NCBI GenBank assembly: GCA_007121695.1
Contig: SKKC01000150.1
Location: 1-13,146, forward strand
Length of the DNA stretch: 13,146 nucleotides
Direction of reading: 5' to 3'
Source of the DNA: Spirochaetales bacterium
Lineage (GTDB): Bacteria; Spirochaetota; Spirochaetia; DSM-27196; SKKC01
Position numbers and translations under genes: made by a program. This document shows positions 6,741 through 13,146 of this stretch, piece after piece (position 1 is the first letter of the stretch; every line of letters starts with the position of its first letter). The notes under the pieces are model-generated. The model saw only the letters and a list, made by a program, of their open reading frames with translations, did not search any database and was not told the DNA's origin.

Positions 6741-8618
6741 GTGGCACATACGGAAACTGTTCTTATAACCGGAGCAACCGGTTTTCTGGGTAAAGTTGTG
6801 CTCGAGGAGCTTCTGCGCACGCGACCGGACACGCATGCCCTGCTGATTGTCCGACCTCGCGGAAAGCTTACGGCCGAAGACCGTCTTCGTCAGTTAATCG
6901 GGTCTCCGTGTTTCGGGAATCTTCCGGAAAACTGGAGTCAGCAGGTTTCGGCGGTCGAAGGTGATCTTGCCGAGGAGCAGTGTGGACTGTCTGCCGAAGA
7001 CCAGTCACGCGTTGCCTCGACGGTGACGCACATTATCCATTGCGCGGCGTCAATCGAGTTTGATCTTCCGGTGGCGGAAGCCGCGAAGGCGAATATTACA
7101 TCGACCTTGAACATCATGAATCTCGCGCGCAGCTGCGACGGTCTAAAGTCAGTCGTGAGCGTGTCGACGGCCTATGTGACGCCTCACCTGCCGCACACGA
7201 AAATCGAAGAGAAACTCGTTCCCGTGCCGTGGGATCCCGAGTCGATTTATCGGGAGATTCAGGACGGCGTGGTCAGTACAGAGGATCTCTTACCGAAGAG
7301 CGGTCACCCCAACAGTTATACGCTCACGAAATGTCTTGCAGAGCATCTCCTGGTCTCGCGTTTTTCCGATCTGCCGCTTTCTATCGTACGACCGAGCATT
7401 ATTTCGGCGAGTCGTGAATGGCCGGCGCCAGGTTGGCTCGACAGCCGGGCTGCCTTTGCAGCATTTGTCGCGCTGATAGGCTCGGGTCATTTGCGGGCGT
7501 TGATCGCAGACCTCGATACACACATGGATATCGTACCCTGTGACGTGGTGGCACAGGACATACTCGCACAACTCTTTTCGGTCGATCACAGACCGCAGTC
7601 CGTCCCGATCCGGCACTCGACTGTCGGGCTCGAGCAGGCGATCACCGTTCGTGAGGCACGCGACGAGATAATCGGGTTTTTCACCGAGTACCCGGTCGAG
7701 GAGCCACCGCACCTGCGTTACATAGGCCCACCTGGACGCGCATTTCAGCTGGCCGACTTCCGGGAGCACCACAGACGACTTGGATCGCGCGAGATGCCCA
7801 TGTCAGACCGCCGGGCAGCCTTCATTCGTCAGCAGACAGACTACCTGAACACGGCCTTCCGGTATTTTACGCTGAACAGTTTCGATTTCAGGCGAACCCT
7901 GCCCTGGCCGGGCGATCGCATCGACACCGCCTCGTACATACACACCATCTGCGCCGGTGTCTATCGCTATCTCATGCGACGGAGCCGTCACGAGCTTCTG
8001 ATCGGCGGGAACAAGCTCGGCCGATTGCAGGAGCACCTCGGTGGCAAGATGCCATCGCTGTTCTCTCCCGACCGATCGCGACGCGTACTCCGTCGCGCTG
8101 GCGCGGTGTTGTCGGCAGTGGCAGAACGGGTGACGGTCGACGAGATGTCTCTTCGCGCGGTGCGCGACGCTGCGGAGTCGGGATCGCTTCTTCGGTTCGA
8201 GGCGGAACACGCGGCGCAGTCGGCGTTTACTGCACTAATTACCGCGTACGCGCTGCTGATGCGGCGTTCTCTCGGATTCGGTGCGCTGTGGGTGGTCCCG
8301 GTCGCCGCGTTGCCCGCGGCGACCGGCGCACAGGGTTCGGTCGCGACGTATGCGCTGCGAAACAGCGCCGCCGGTGGCAGGGGCGGCAGAGTTGACGGTA
8401 GCGCATCGAAGCTGACGCGCATGCTCGAATCCGGAGTGCCGGTACACACCGTGCGTGTCCGTATCGATTCCGGCGACGAAGCGCTTCCCGAGTTCAGCGA
8501 AGACGCTGTTCAGGGCTCTGGAGTCGGCCTCTTGCGACACCTGGTCGAGTCTCTCCGCGCTACAGGCGCGCAGTACAGGCGCCTGCATCTGGACATCGGG
8601 ACGTCGTCAGGACTCTAG
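6741..8618 (+). CDS. Fatty acyl-CoA reductase (alcohol-forming), with unassigned C-terminal extension
   Basis: Reduces an activated fatty acid (acyl-CoA or acyl-ACP) with NADPH to a fatty alcohol, the co-substrate of the synthase encoded just upstream. Residues 6-280 are an extended short-chain-dehydrogenase domain of the Male-sterility/thioester-reductase type: nucleotide-binding TGATGFLG at 10-17, VSVSTAYV at 139-146 carrying the catalytic serine or threonine, and YTLTK at 193-197 as the YxxxK pair. Residues ~340-415 (TDYLNTAFRYFTLNSFDFR) resemble the family's sterile C-terminal domain. At 625 residues the protein is longer than the ~500 usual for eukaryotic enzymes. Residues ~436-625 match no family I know; they contain a hydrophobic Ala-rich stretch (497-530) that could lie in or on the membrane. 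The start is GTG, three bases after the synthase stop, with AAGGGG upstream. The 3' end overlaps the convergent MutS-family gene by 12 bases. Confidence 0.88.
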   Translation: MAHTETVLITGATGFLGKVVLEELLRTRPDTHALLIVRPRGKLTAEDRLRQLIGSPCFGNLPENWSQQVSAVEGDLAEEQCGLSAEDQSRVASTVTHIIHCAASIEFDLPVAEAAKANITSTLNIMNLARSCDGLKSVVSVSTAYVTPHLPHTKIEEKLVPVPWDPESIYREIQDGVVSTEDLLPKSGHPNSYTLTKCLAEHLLVSRFSDLPLSIVRPSIISASREWPAPGWLDSRAAFAAFVALIGSGHLRALIADLDTHMDIVPCDVVAQDILAQLFSVDHRPQSVPIRHSTVGLEQAITVREARDEIIGFFTEYPVEEPPHLRYIGPPGRAFQLADFREHHRRLGSREMPMSDRRAAFIRQQTDYLNTAFRYFTLNSFDFRRTLPWPGDRIDTASYIHTICAGVYRYLMRRSRHELLIGGNKLGRLQEHLGGKMPSLFSPDRSRRVLRRAGAVLSAVAERVTVDEMSLRAVRDAAESGSLLRFEAEHAAQSAFTALITAYALLMRRSLGFGALWVVPVAALPAATGAQGSVATYALRNSAAGGRGGRVDGSASKLTRMLESGVPVHTVRVRIDSGDEALPEFSEDAVQGSGVGLLRHLVESLRATGAQYRRLHLDIGTSSGL

Positions 8619-10229
8619 TCCTATCCCGCGCTCGGCGAGGCGTTCTACCATCTGCTCGTAGCTTAAACCGTGTCGAACGGCGATGTCCCGGGCGTAACTG
8701 CTGCCGTCGGGTGATCCTTCCCGAATACGGTAGGTACGCTCGGCACGGTCCCCCGAGATCTCCGCCTCGGCAACGAGCGATCCGAGTCCCTGATAGGCGT
8801 GTCGATCTTCGCACACGGACTCCGCGAGGTCGTGCAGGTGTGTTGCAAAAACGCCCCGCACACCGAGCGAGGAAAAAACCCTCAGCAGTTCTTCGGCGAG
8901 CACCGCTGCTTCATGCGGACCAGTACTCGAGAGGCTTTCGTTCAGGAGGACTATGCTGCCCCCGGTAATAACGTCTATGAGGCCGGACAGGCGTGCTGTT
9001 TCTTCGCTCAGTCGCCCTGTATCGAGACGTCCCGCCTCGGCGCTGGGGAAATGTGTCTCGATGCGATCGGTCGGACGGATCCGTGCAGAACGCGCTGCTA
9101 CGAAAAGCCCGTTCTGTGCCATGAGATAGAGCAGTCCGGCAGCCTGGGTAAAGGTCGTCTTCCCCCCCTGATTCGGCCCGGTCAGCACGAAAAACCGGGC
9201 GTCCCGCCGGAATGAAAAACTGTTGGGGACTGGCCGCCCGGACTCTCCCCTCACGAAGCGCATGGCCAGATGCAGGTTCACCATGTCGTGTACCTCGTCG
9301 TCTCCAGTGCGGACGATCTCGGGGATGCATACGGCGATGCCATTGTGTTCGAGCGTCTCGGCCAGATGTATCGCTCCGAGAAAGAATGCCGCATCGCCAC
9401 GAAGCCCGTTGAGCACTGCGGTGTTCAGGTCGACGTAGCGCCGAAGCGTTCGCTGCACCGGTCTCAGACTGTCGCCAATGAGCGTTTCGAGTTCCTGGAA
9501 CAGGGGCGACAGGGGAACTTTCCCGCGTGCCGAGGCGGTGATCTCCGGCGGTAAAGGGGTTGCGAATACCGTTGAATCCGTCGAAAAACTCCCCGACGTC
9601 CCGAAGAGCCGACCAATAATGCTTCGCTCCCGAAAGCGTTCTGCGTTTACCGACAGGACCGCCACCTCGACCGGGCGCAGCCGCTCGTCCAGGTTCACGC
9701 CCAGCGTAAGGCTCTGCCGTTGAAGCAGGCCAGCCCGCATATCAGGAAGCTCCGACCGGAGTCGCAGGAATTCGGGGCGTGAGCGTATCTCCGAGATGCG
9801 CGTCGCGACGCCCGACAGACGGGTCGACGACAGCTGCCGGGTTCGCTCGAAGGCCGAGCCGAGAATGTCGACGCATTCGGTAAACAGCTCGAGTTCGCCA
9901 AGACGCCAGATTGTCTGTTCGAGTATGCTTCCTGACTCGCGTCGGGTCGTGGCAAATGCCGATAACTCGTCTACCTTCGGAATGACTGACCGGAAGGCTT
10001 CGCACAGATCTGCATGTTCGCGCAGATCGCGAAACACATCCTGCCGTGCCACGATCTCGTTCACGTCGTCGACCGGGCGGGACAGGCGCCGCGCAATGCG
10101 GTGTTCGCTGATAAACGAAAGGTCGAAATACTGTGCAAGATCCTGTACGCCAAGATCGGTGGCACTGCGCTCGGGCAGTATGTGAGGCGCTGTTGCGTCG
10201 GTTCGAAGAAGGCGTAACGACTGGTCCAC
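8607..10229 (-). CDS. MutS-family ATPase without mismatch-recognition domain
   Basis: A 540-residue protein related to the core and ATPase domains of MutS. It lacks the N-terminal mismatch-binding domain with its Phe-x-Glu motif, and no Smr nuclease domain is visible. Residues 30-330 are largely helical, fitting the MutS lever/clamp region. The ATPase domain shows Walker A GPNQGGKTTF (351-360), a DRIETHFP segment (388-395), a signature-like segment GRLSEETARLS (405-415), Walker B IVLLNESLSST (426-436) with Asn where MutS has Asp before the catalytic Glu, and the His switch ATHLHDLA (462-469). I recall the LNE.xSST form from other stand-alone MutS-like proteins in anaerobic bacteria, so it is probably a subfamily trait. 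Classical mismatch repair is unlikely; a role in recombination or as a reactivating ATPase is possible but unsupported by neighbours. The start is GTG with an exact TTGACA box upstream and no Shine-Dalgarno sequence. Confidence 0.87.
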   Translation of the reverse strand: MDQSLRLLRTDATAPHILPERSATDLGVQDLAQYFDLSFISEHRIARRLSRPVDDVNEIVARQDVFRDLREHADLCEAFRSVIPKVDELSAFATTRRESGSILEQTIWRLGELELFTECVDILGSAFERTRQLSSTRLSGVATRISEIRSRPEFLRLRSELPDMRAGLLQRQSLTLGVNLDERLRPVEVAVLSVNAERFRERSIIGRLFGTSGSFSTDSTVFATPLPPEITASARGKVPLSPLFQELETLIGDSLRPVQRTLRRYVDLNTAVLNGLRGDAAFFLGAIHLAETLEHNGIAVCIPEIVRTGDDEVHDMVNLHLAMRFVRGESGRPVPNSFSFRRDARFFVLTGPNQGGKTTFTQAAGLLYLMAQNGLFVAARSARIRPTDRIETHFPSAEAGRLDTGRLSEETARLSGLIDVITGGSIVLLNESLSSTGPHEAAVLAEELLRVFSSLGVRGVFATHLHDLAESVCEDRHAYQGLGSLVAEAEISGDRAERTYRIREGSPDGSSYARDIAVRHGLSYEQMVERLAERGIGLES

Positions 10230-10234
10230 GCGAT

Positions 10235-10264
10235 AAAGTAGCTATGCGCTGCAGCTTTTGTCAA
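10235..10264 (-). promoter_or_regulatory. Promoter for the MutS-family gene
   Basis: On the minus strand an exact TTGACA (10259-10264) is followed after 18 bases by TACTTT (10235-10240). The second hexamer matches only three of six positions, but it lies five bases before the GTG at 10229, the same layout as the promoters at 4432-4461 and 4887-4916. Confidence 0.45.
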
Positions 10265-10270
10265 AGCGCA
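10245..10270. repeat. Short inverted repeat around the -35 box, possible operator
   Basis: TGCGCT (10245-10250) and AGCGCA (10265-10270) are exact inverted copies with 14 bases between them, so the arms are 20 bases apart, about two helical turns. They flank the -35 box of the minus-strand MutS-family promoter. Six-base arms arise easily by chance in GC-rich DNA, so this is only a candidate. Confidence 0.2.
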
Positions 10271-10274
10271 GAAC

Positions 10275-10303
10275 TGGTCACAACGCAGCTCCGCAGGTAC
10301 ACT
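10275..10303 (+). promoter_or_regulatory. Possible promoter for the lipoprotein-AlaX pair
   Basis: TGGTCA (10275-10280) and TACACT (10298-10303) each match four of six consensus positions and are separated by 17 bases. The -10 element ends ten bases before the ATG at 10314, which would leave an untranslated leader of about four bases. No Shine-Dalgarno sequence is present. It is divergent from the promoter at 10235-10264. Confidence 0.35.
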
Positions 10304-10313
10304 GCATGCGTAC

Positions 10314-10661
10314 ATGAGACGATATACTCCACATATTCTGCTGTCCCTGCTATGCGCGGTGTTGGGAGCCTGTGCCACACCGGAGCCTGAACCGCCCGCA
10401 ACGGCCGATCCCGGATTCGGGTATCAGGCTGTTGAGCACCAGCTTGGCGAGATACGCCACGAACCGGCGCTGCCCGAAGAGCAGCCGCTCGATCGGCTGC
10501 GCGCAGGCATGACGCGTGCAGAAGTACGCGACATGTTCGGCCCCCCGAACGTCATTGCCCCGTCTACCGTGCGGGACGAGCGCTGGGACTACCCGTTTGG
10601 CGAGCTGTATTTCCGCAACGACAGACTGCACATCTGGTTTAATCTGCAGGAGCGACGCTAA
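10314..10661 (+). CDS. Small lipoprotein with BamE/SmpA-OmlA-like domain
   Basis: A 115-residue lipoprotein. The N-terminal hydrophobic stretch ends in the lipobox LGAC, making C20 the predicted lipid-modified residue after signal peptidase II cleavage. A Pro-rich spacer follows. Residues ~58-112 match the SmpA/OmlA (BamE) domain: LRAGMTRAEVRDMFGPP at 62-78, then ERWDYPFGELYFRNDRLHIWF with the conserved Trp-x-Tyr. BamE is an accessory of the beta-barrel assembly machine in the outer membrane, but this domain is also found in unrelated envelope lipoproteins and no other bam gene is visible, so I do not assign bamE. Its TAA stop overlaps the ATG of the AlaX-type gene by one base, so the two are cotranscribed. 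The hydrophobic signal starts directly at the ATG, which supports the chosen start. Confidence 0.85.
   Translation: MRRYTPHILLSLLCAVLGACATPEPEPPATADPGFGYQAVEHQLGEIRHEPALPEEQPLDRLRAGMTRAEVRDMFGPPNVIAPSTVRDERWDYPFGELYFRNDRLHIWFNLQERR
10648..10652 (+). promoter_or_regulatory. Ribosome-binding site for the AlaX-type gene
   Basis: AGGAG lies eight bases before the ATG at 10661, within the end of the lipoprotein gene. It fixes this start and contrasts with the missing site before the first gene of the pair. Confidence 0.65.
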
Positions 10662-11896
10662 TGGGTGGGCCAGCATCGACAACGGAACGTCTGTATTACG
10701 GGAATGCCCGCACACGGGAGTTCGAAGCGCGTGTCCTCGCTGTCGAAACAGAATACCTCGTGCTCGATCGAACGAGTTTCTACCCGGAAGGCGGCGGACA
10801 GCCTGGTGACCGGGGCTACATCGGGAACGTTTCCGTCCTCGATACACGTACATCCGATGCCGGTGAAATACGCCACGTAATCGCACCGGGAACGGCGGGC
10901 GACCTTCAACCCGGGCAGTCGGTATCGTGCCGTCTCGACTGGGATTGGCGTTTTGACTTCATGCAGCAGCACACGGGACAACACGTTCTGAGCGCGAGCT
11001 TTCTTCGTGTTGCAGGCCTCGCGACGGTGAGCGTACACCAGGGGCTGGAGTATACGACGATAGAACTCGACGGAGACGAACTCCCGGAACACGTAATCAC
11101 GGCAGTCGAGGACGAAGCGAACGCCGTAATCGCGCGTAACCTGCCTGTGCAGGCCTACGAGGTGTCCGAAGCAGACGTCCCGGGGCTGAACCTGCGGCGG
11201 GCCCCGAAGGTGTCCGGGCGTATCCGCATCGTTGAGATACCTGATATCGACAGGGTCGCCTGCGGAGGAGTCCATACGGAGACCACTGGCGAGGTGCAGC
11301 TGGTCCGGCTCTGCGCGGTTGAACGCATACGGGGCCGGGTCCGGTACGCGTGGTACATAGGGCAGCGGGCGCACGCGCATCACCGCTTCGCCCGCGACAC
11401 GCTCGCTGGCCTTTCGACGATGCTCTCCGTTCCTGCCGGGCAGATCACAAGCCGGGTGGACGAACTCGATCGCAGGATCAAGGAGGCCGAGCGGCAGATC
11501 TCAGGGCTGCAGGAGCTCCTTGCAAAGGCGCGCGCGGCCGAGCTTTACACGGCCGCTGCGGAAAACGGGGGCACCCCGACGGTTGTTGTCAGTGATCTTG
11601 GCGCCGTCGAGCCGTCCGTTCTCCGTGTTGTCTCGGAGTCCCTGTCGGGATACCCGGACACGATAGCAGTACTAATGGCCCGACAGGGCGAGCGCTTTAT
11701 GTGGTCGGTAGCGCACGGTTCAGGGCTTCGCATTGACGCGCAGGCGATGCGCCGTGACGCGTTTCCACTGGCCGTCGCAAAGGGCGGGGGAAAACCTCCC
11801 ATATGGCAGGGCGCACTCGAAACTCCGGAACACTTTCCGGCGTTTGCCGATACAGTCGTGCAGCTCGCGGAAATAACCGGATCAACGGGCGGGTGA
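10661..11896 (+). CDS. alaX: AlaX-type alanyl-tRNA editing protein with DHHA1 domain
   Basis: A free-standing homologue of the editing and C-terminal parts of alanyl-tRNA synthetase. It is expected to hydrolyse tRNA-Ala mischarged with serine (or glycine) in the cytoplasm. It has no aminoacylation domain. Residues ~10-95 form the N-terminal barrel with YPEGGGQPGD (41-50). The editing site has the complete zinc set HTGQH (104-108) and CGGVH (201-205). A charged helical stretch, probably a coiled coil, spans ~262-295. Residues ~305-405 are a DHHA1 domain with AVAKGGGKPPIWQGA (371-385). The length of 411 residues fits the long AlaX class (AlaX-L). The start has a good Shine-Dalgarno sequence and overlaps the lipoprotein stop. 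The 3' end overlaps the convergent STAS gene by 15 bases. Confidence 0.92.
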   Translation: MGGPASTTERLYYGNARTREFEARVLAVETEYLVLDRTSFYPEGGGQPGDRGYIGNVSVLDTRTSDAGEIRHVIAPGTAGDLQPGQSVSCRLDWDWRFDFMQQHTGQHVLSASFLRVAGLATVSVHQGLEYTTIELDGDELPEHVITAVEDEANAVIARNLPVQAYEVSEADVPGLNLRRAPKVSGRIRIVEIPDIDRVACGGVHTETTGEVQLVRLCAVERIRGRVRYAWYIGQRAHAHHRFARDTLAGLSTMLSVPAGQITSRVDELDRRIKEAERQISGLQELLAKARAAELYTAAAENGGTPTVVVSDLGAVEPSVLRVVSESLSGYPDTIAVLMARQGERFMWSVAHGSGLRIDAQAMRRDAFPLAVAKGGGKPPIWQGALETPEHFPAFADTVVQLAEITGSTGG

Positions 11897-12247
11897 CTGT
11901 GTTCGTAAGTCCCTGATCGCCGATGTTTCGTCTTCGCTCAGGGGAAGAAAGCCCGTAAGTTTGGTAAGTTCGAGTACCTGCCTGGGGCTGCCGGTTACCC
12001 CGGCGATACACAGTCGGGTGCCGTTCGATCTGTAGAGCGAGTTCGCGTACACGAGAACGCCGATTCCACTCGAGTCGAGATACGGAACCGCGCCCATATT
12101 GATAATGACCCCTTCGTGTGTTCCTCCCGCAACCCGGGTTACGACGTCCTTGAGCCGGTACGCACAGGAAATGTCGAGATTGCCCGCGATATCGATTATC
12201 GCTATCGCGTCGAGGTGCCTGACTGTAATCTCAGTTTCTTTGTTCAT
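11882..12247 (-). CDS. STAS-domain anti-sigma-factor antagonist (SpoIIAA/RsbV type)
   Basis: A 121-residue cytoplasmic partner-switch protein. The single STAS domain opens with VRHLDAIAIIDIAGNLDISCA and carries the phosphorylation loop YLDSSGIGVLVYA. Its DSSG (58-61) includes the serine phosphorylated by a cognate kinase/anti-sigma factor in SpoIIAA and RsbV. The unphosphorylated form would bind that kinase and free its target. The upstream phosphatase gene overlaps this gene by 17 bases (its TGA lies inside the start of this gene), so the phosphatase probably dephosphorylates this protein. AGGA lies nine bases before the ATG (12257-12260). No kinase gene is visible here. The last residues (TSAIRDLRTQSPAR) extend slightly past the usual STAS end. 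Confidence 0.93.
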   Translation of the reverse strand: MNKETEITVRHLDAIAIIDIAGNLDISCAYRLKDVVTRVAGGTHEGVIINMGAVPYLDSSGIGVLVYANSLYRSNGTRLCIAGVTGSPRQVLELTKLTGFLPLSEDETSAIRDLRTQSPAR

Positions 12248-13146
12248 CTGTGGTGATCCTGATTACCAGCAGTGTCTGATCGTCATGCTGCGGCGCGTGC
12301 CCGACGAACTCGTCCAGTTCCTCCTGAATACGCGCTCGGATACGCTCGGCCGGCTGATCGTGGGTATCGTGAATGACTCTGACAAGGCGTTCATTCGTGA
12401 ACTGTTCGTCGGCCGTATTGACTGCTTCCACGATGCCGTCGGTGAAAAAAACGAGAACGTCGCCCGGACACACCCGGGTACGTACCGAATCGTAGCGCAT
12501 TTCGGGCTCGATTCCAACGGGAATGCCGGGTGTATCGAGTTCTTCTATGGTTTCCGATGCGGCCCGGAAGATCATGACGGGGTGGTGGGCGGCGTTGCTG
12601 AATTCCATGTCCCCGCTGCGCCGGTCTATCGTGCAGTAGCTCATGGTCGCGAAGTGATCGACTTCCAGCTGTCCCGACACACCACGGTTCACCAGCGTCA
12701 GCGTTTCGTCGGCGCTGCGCTCCGGATCCGCGACGAGTCTCAGGATGCTGTGTATCATGACCATGACAAGCGAGGCCGGGATACCTTTCCCCGCAACGTC
12801 GCAGATTGCGCATCCAAGCAGGTCGTCAGAAAGCCACCGAAAGCTGTGATAGTCGCCGCTGACGCCGCGAGCCGGGCGGCTGAGGATGGCGATGTCGAAG
12901 CCCGGCCGATCGGTATCCGGGGTTCCCACCAGATTTCCCTGAATCTCGGCCGCAATTTCGACTTCCCGTTCCATGCGTCGTTTGTCCATTGCTTCGAGAT
13001 AGCGCGCGAAATTCTCTATCGTGTTGGACGCCTGGAATGCAAAGGTCTGCGCGTGTGCAAAATCGTCGTGTGTGAATGCCTGGCTGCCCTCGCTCCGGAT
13101 CAGGCTGATCGCCCCGGTCACCGTGCCGTCGACCAGCAGCGGAACC
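12231..13146 (-). CDS. GAF-SpoIIE/PP2C serine phosphatase (RsbU-like), 5' end outside window
   Basis: The C-terminal 304 residues of a metal-dependent protein serine phosphatase that probably acts on the STAS protein encoded next. The frame is open to the right edge, and VPLLVDGTVTGAISLI is the end of a GAF-type sensor domain, so the GTG at 13121 is internal. A helical linker EREVEIAAEIQGNL follows, typical of the signalling helix before this phosphatase type. The PP2C domain shows SGDY, then CDVAGKGIPASLVMVMIHS, SNAAHHPVMIF, LVFFTDGIVEAVN and HDDQTLLVI, keeping the acidic metal ligands. In SGDYHSF the second Asp of the common GGDYYDF pattern is Ser. Sensor ligand and any further N-terminal domains are off the window. 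Its stop lies 17 bases inside the STAS gene, giving strict coupling. Confidence 0.92.
   Translation of the reverse strand, partial: VPLLVDGTVTGAISLIRSEGSQAFTHDDFAHAQTFAFQASNTIENFARYLEAMDKRRMEREVEIAAEIQGNLVGTPDTDRPGFDIAILSRPARGVSGDYHSFRWLSDDLLGCAICDVAGKGIPASLVMVMIHSILRLVADPERSADETLTLVNRGVSGQLEVDHFATMSYCTIDRRSGDMEFSNAAHHPVMIFRAASETIEELDTPGIPVGIEPEMRYDSVRTRVCPGDVLVFFTDGIVEAVNTADEQFTNERLVRVIHDTHDQPAERIRARIQEELDEFVGHAPQHDDQTLLVIRITTDEQRN

Noticed and set aside
10658..11383. A 241-codon minus-strand frame across the AlaX-type gene
   Set aside because: It mirrors the editing domain coding sequence and has no motif of its own.
1..13146. tRNA or rRNA genes, CRISPR repeats, insertion sequences, attachment sites
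   Set aside because: No cloverleaf, no regularly spaced direct repeats, no transposase or integrase motif and no terminal inverted repeats were seen by eye.

Overview
The window is a gene-dense, high-GC stretch of a bacterial chromosome. There is no gap over about 85 bases, and several genes overlap at their ends. A BamE-type outer-membrane lipoprotein and a small MscS channel point to a didermic (Gram-negative-type) bacterium. A free-living spirochaete is my best guess from the mix of genes, but no marker gene here proves it. I see no mobile element, CRISPR array, tRNA or rRNA.

Layout, left to right. (1) The 3' part of a family 3 glycoside hydrolase (+). (2) A convergent minus-strand pair: a 689-residue membrane protein joining a von Willebrand A domain, an FHA-like domain and an LmbE/PIG-L deacetylase domain, followed by an MscS channel. 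(3) Divergent from these, a small VOC/glyoxalase-fold protein, then an alkyl-dihydroxyacetonephosphate synthase and a fatty acyl-CoA reductase in tight tandem. These last two form a recognisable ether-lipid cassette: the reductase makes the fatty alcohol and the synthase exchanges it for the acyl chain of acyl-DHAP. (4) A minus-strand MutS-family ATPase that lacks the mismatch-recognition domain. (5) Divergent from it, a BamE/SmpA-like lipoprotein overlapping an AlaX-type alanyl-tRNA editing protein with a DHHA1 domain. (6) A minus-strand signalling pair: a GAF-SpoIIE (PP2C) phosphatase cut by the right edge and a STAS anti-sigma-factor antagonist.

Two observations stand out. First, the VWA-FHA-LmbE fusion appears to put a deacetylase and a VWA domain outside the inner membrane with an FHA-like domain inside. 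Second, the genes that begin transcription units (at 4425, 4923, 10229, and less strictly 4488 and 10314) have a -10-like element only 5-10 bases before the start codon and no Shine-Dalgarno sequence, while three of the internal genes (6741, 10661, 12247) do have one. This suggests leaderless or nearly leaderless mRNAs. The fatty acyl-CoA reductase also carries a C-terminal region of about 190 residues that I cannot assign.
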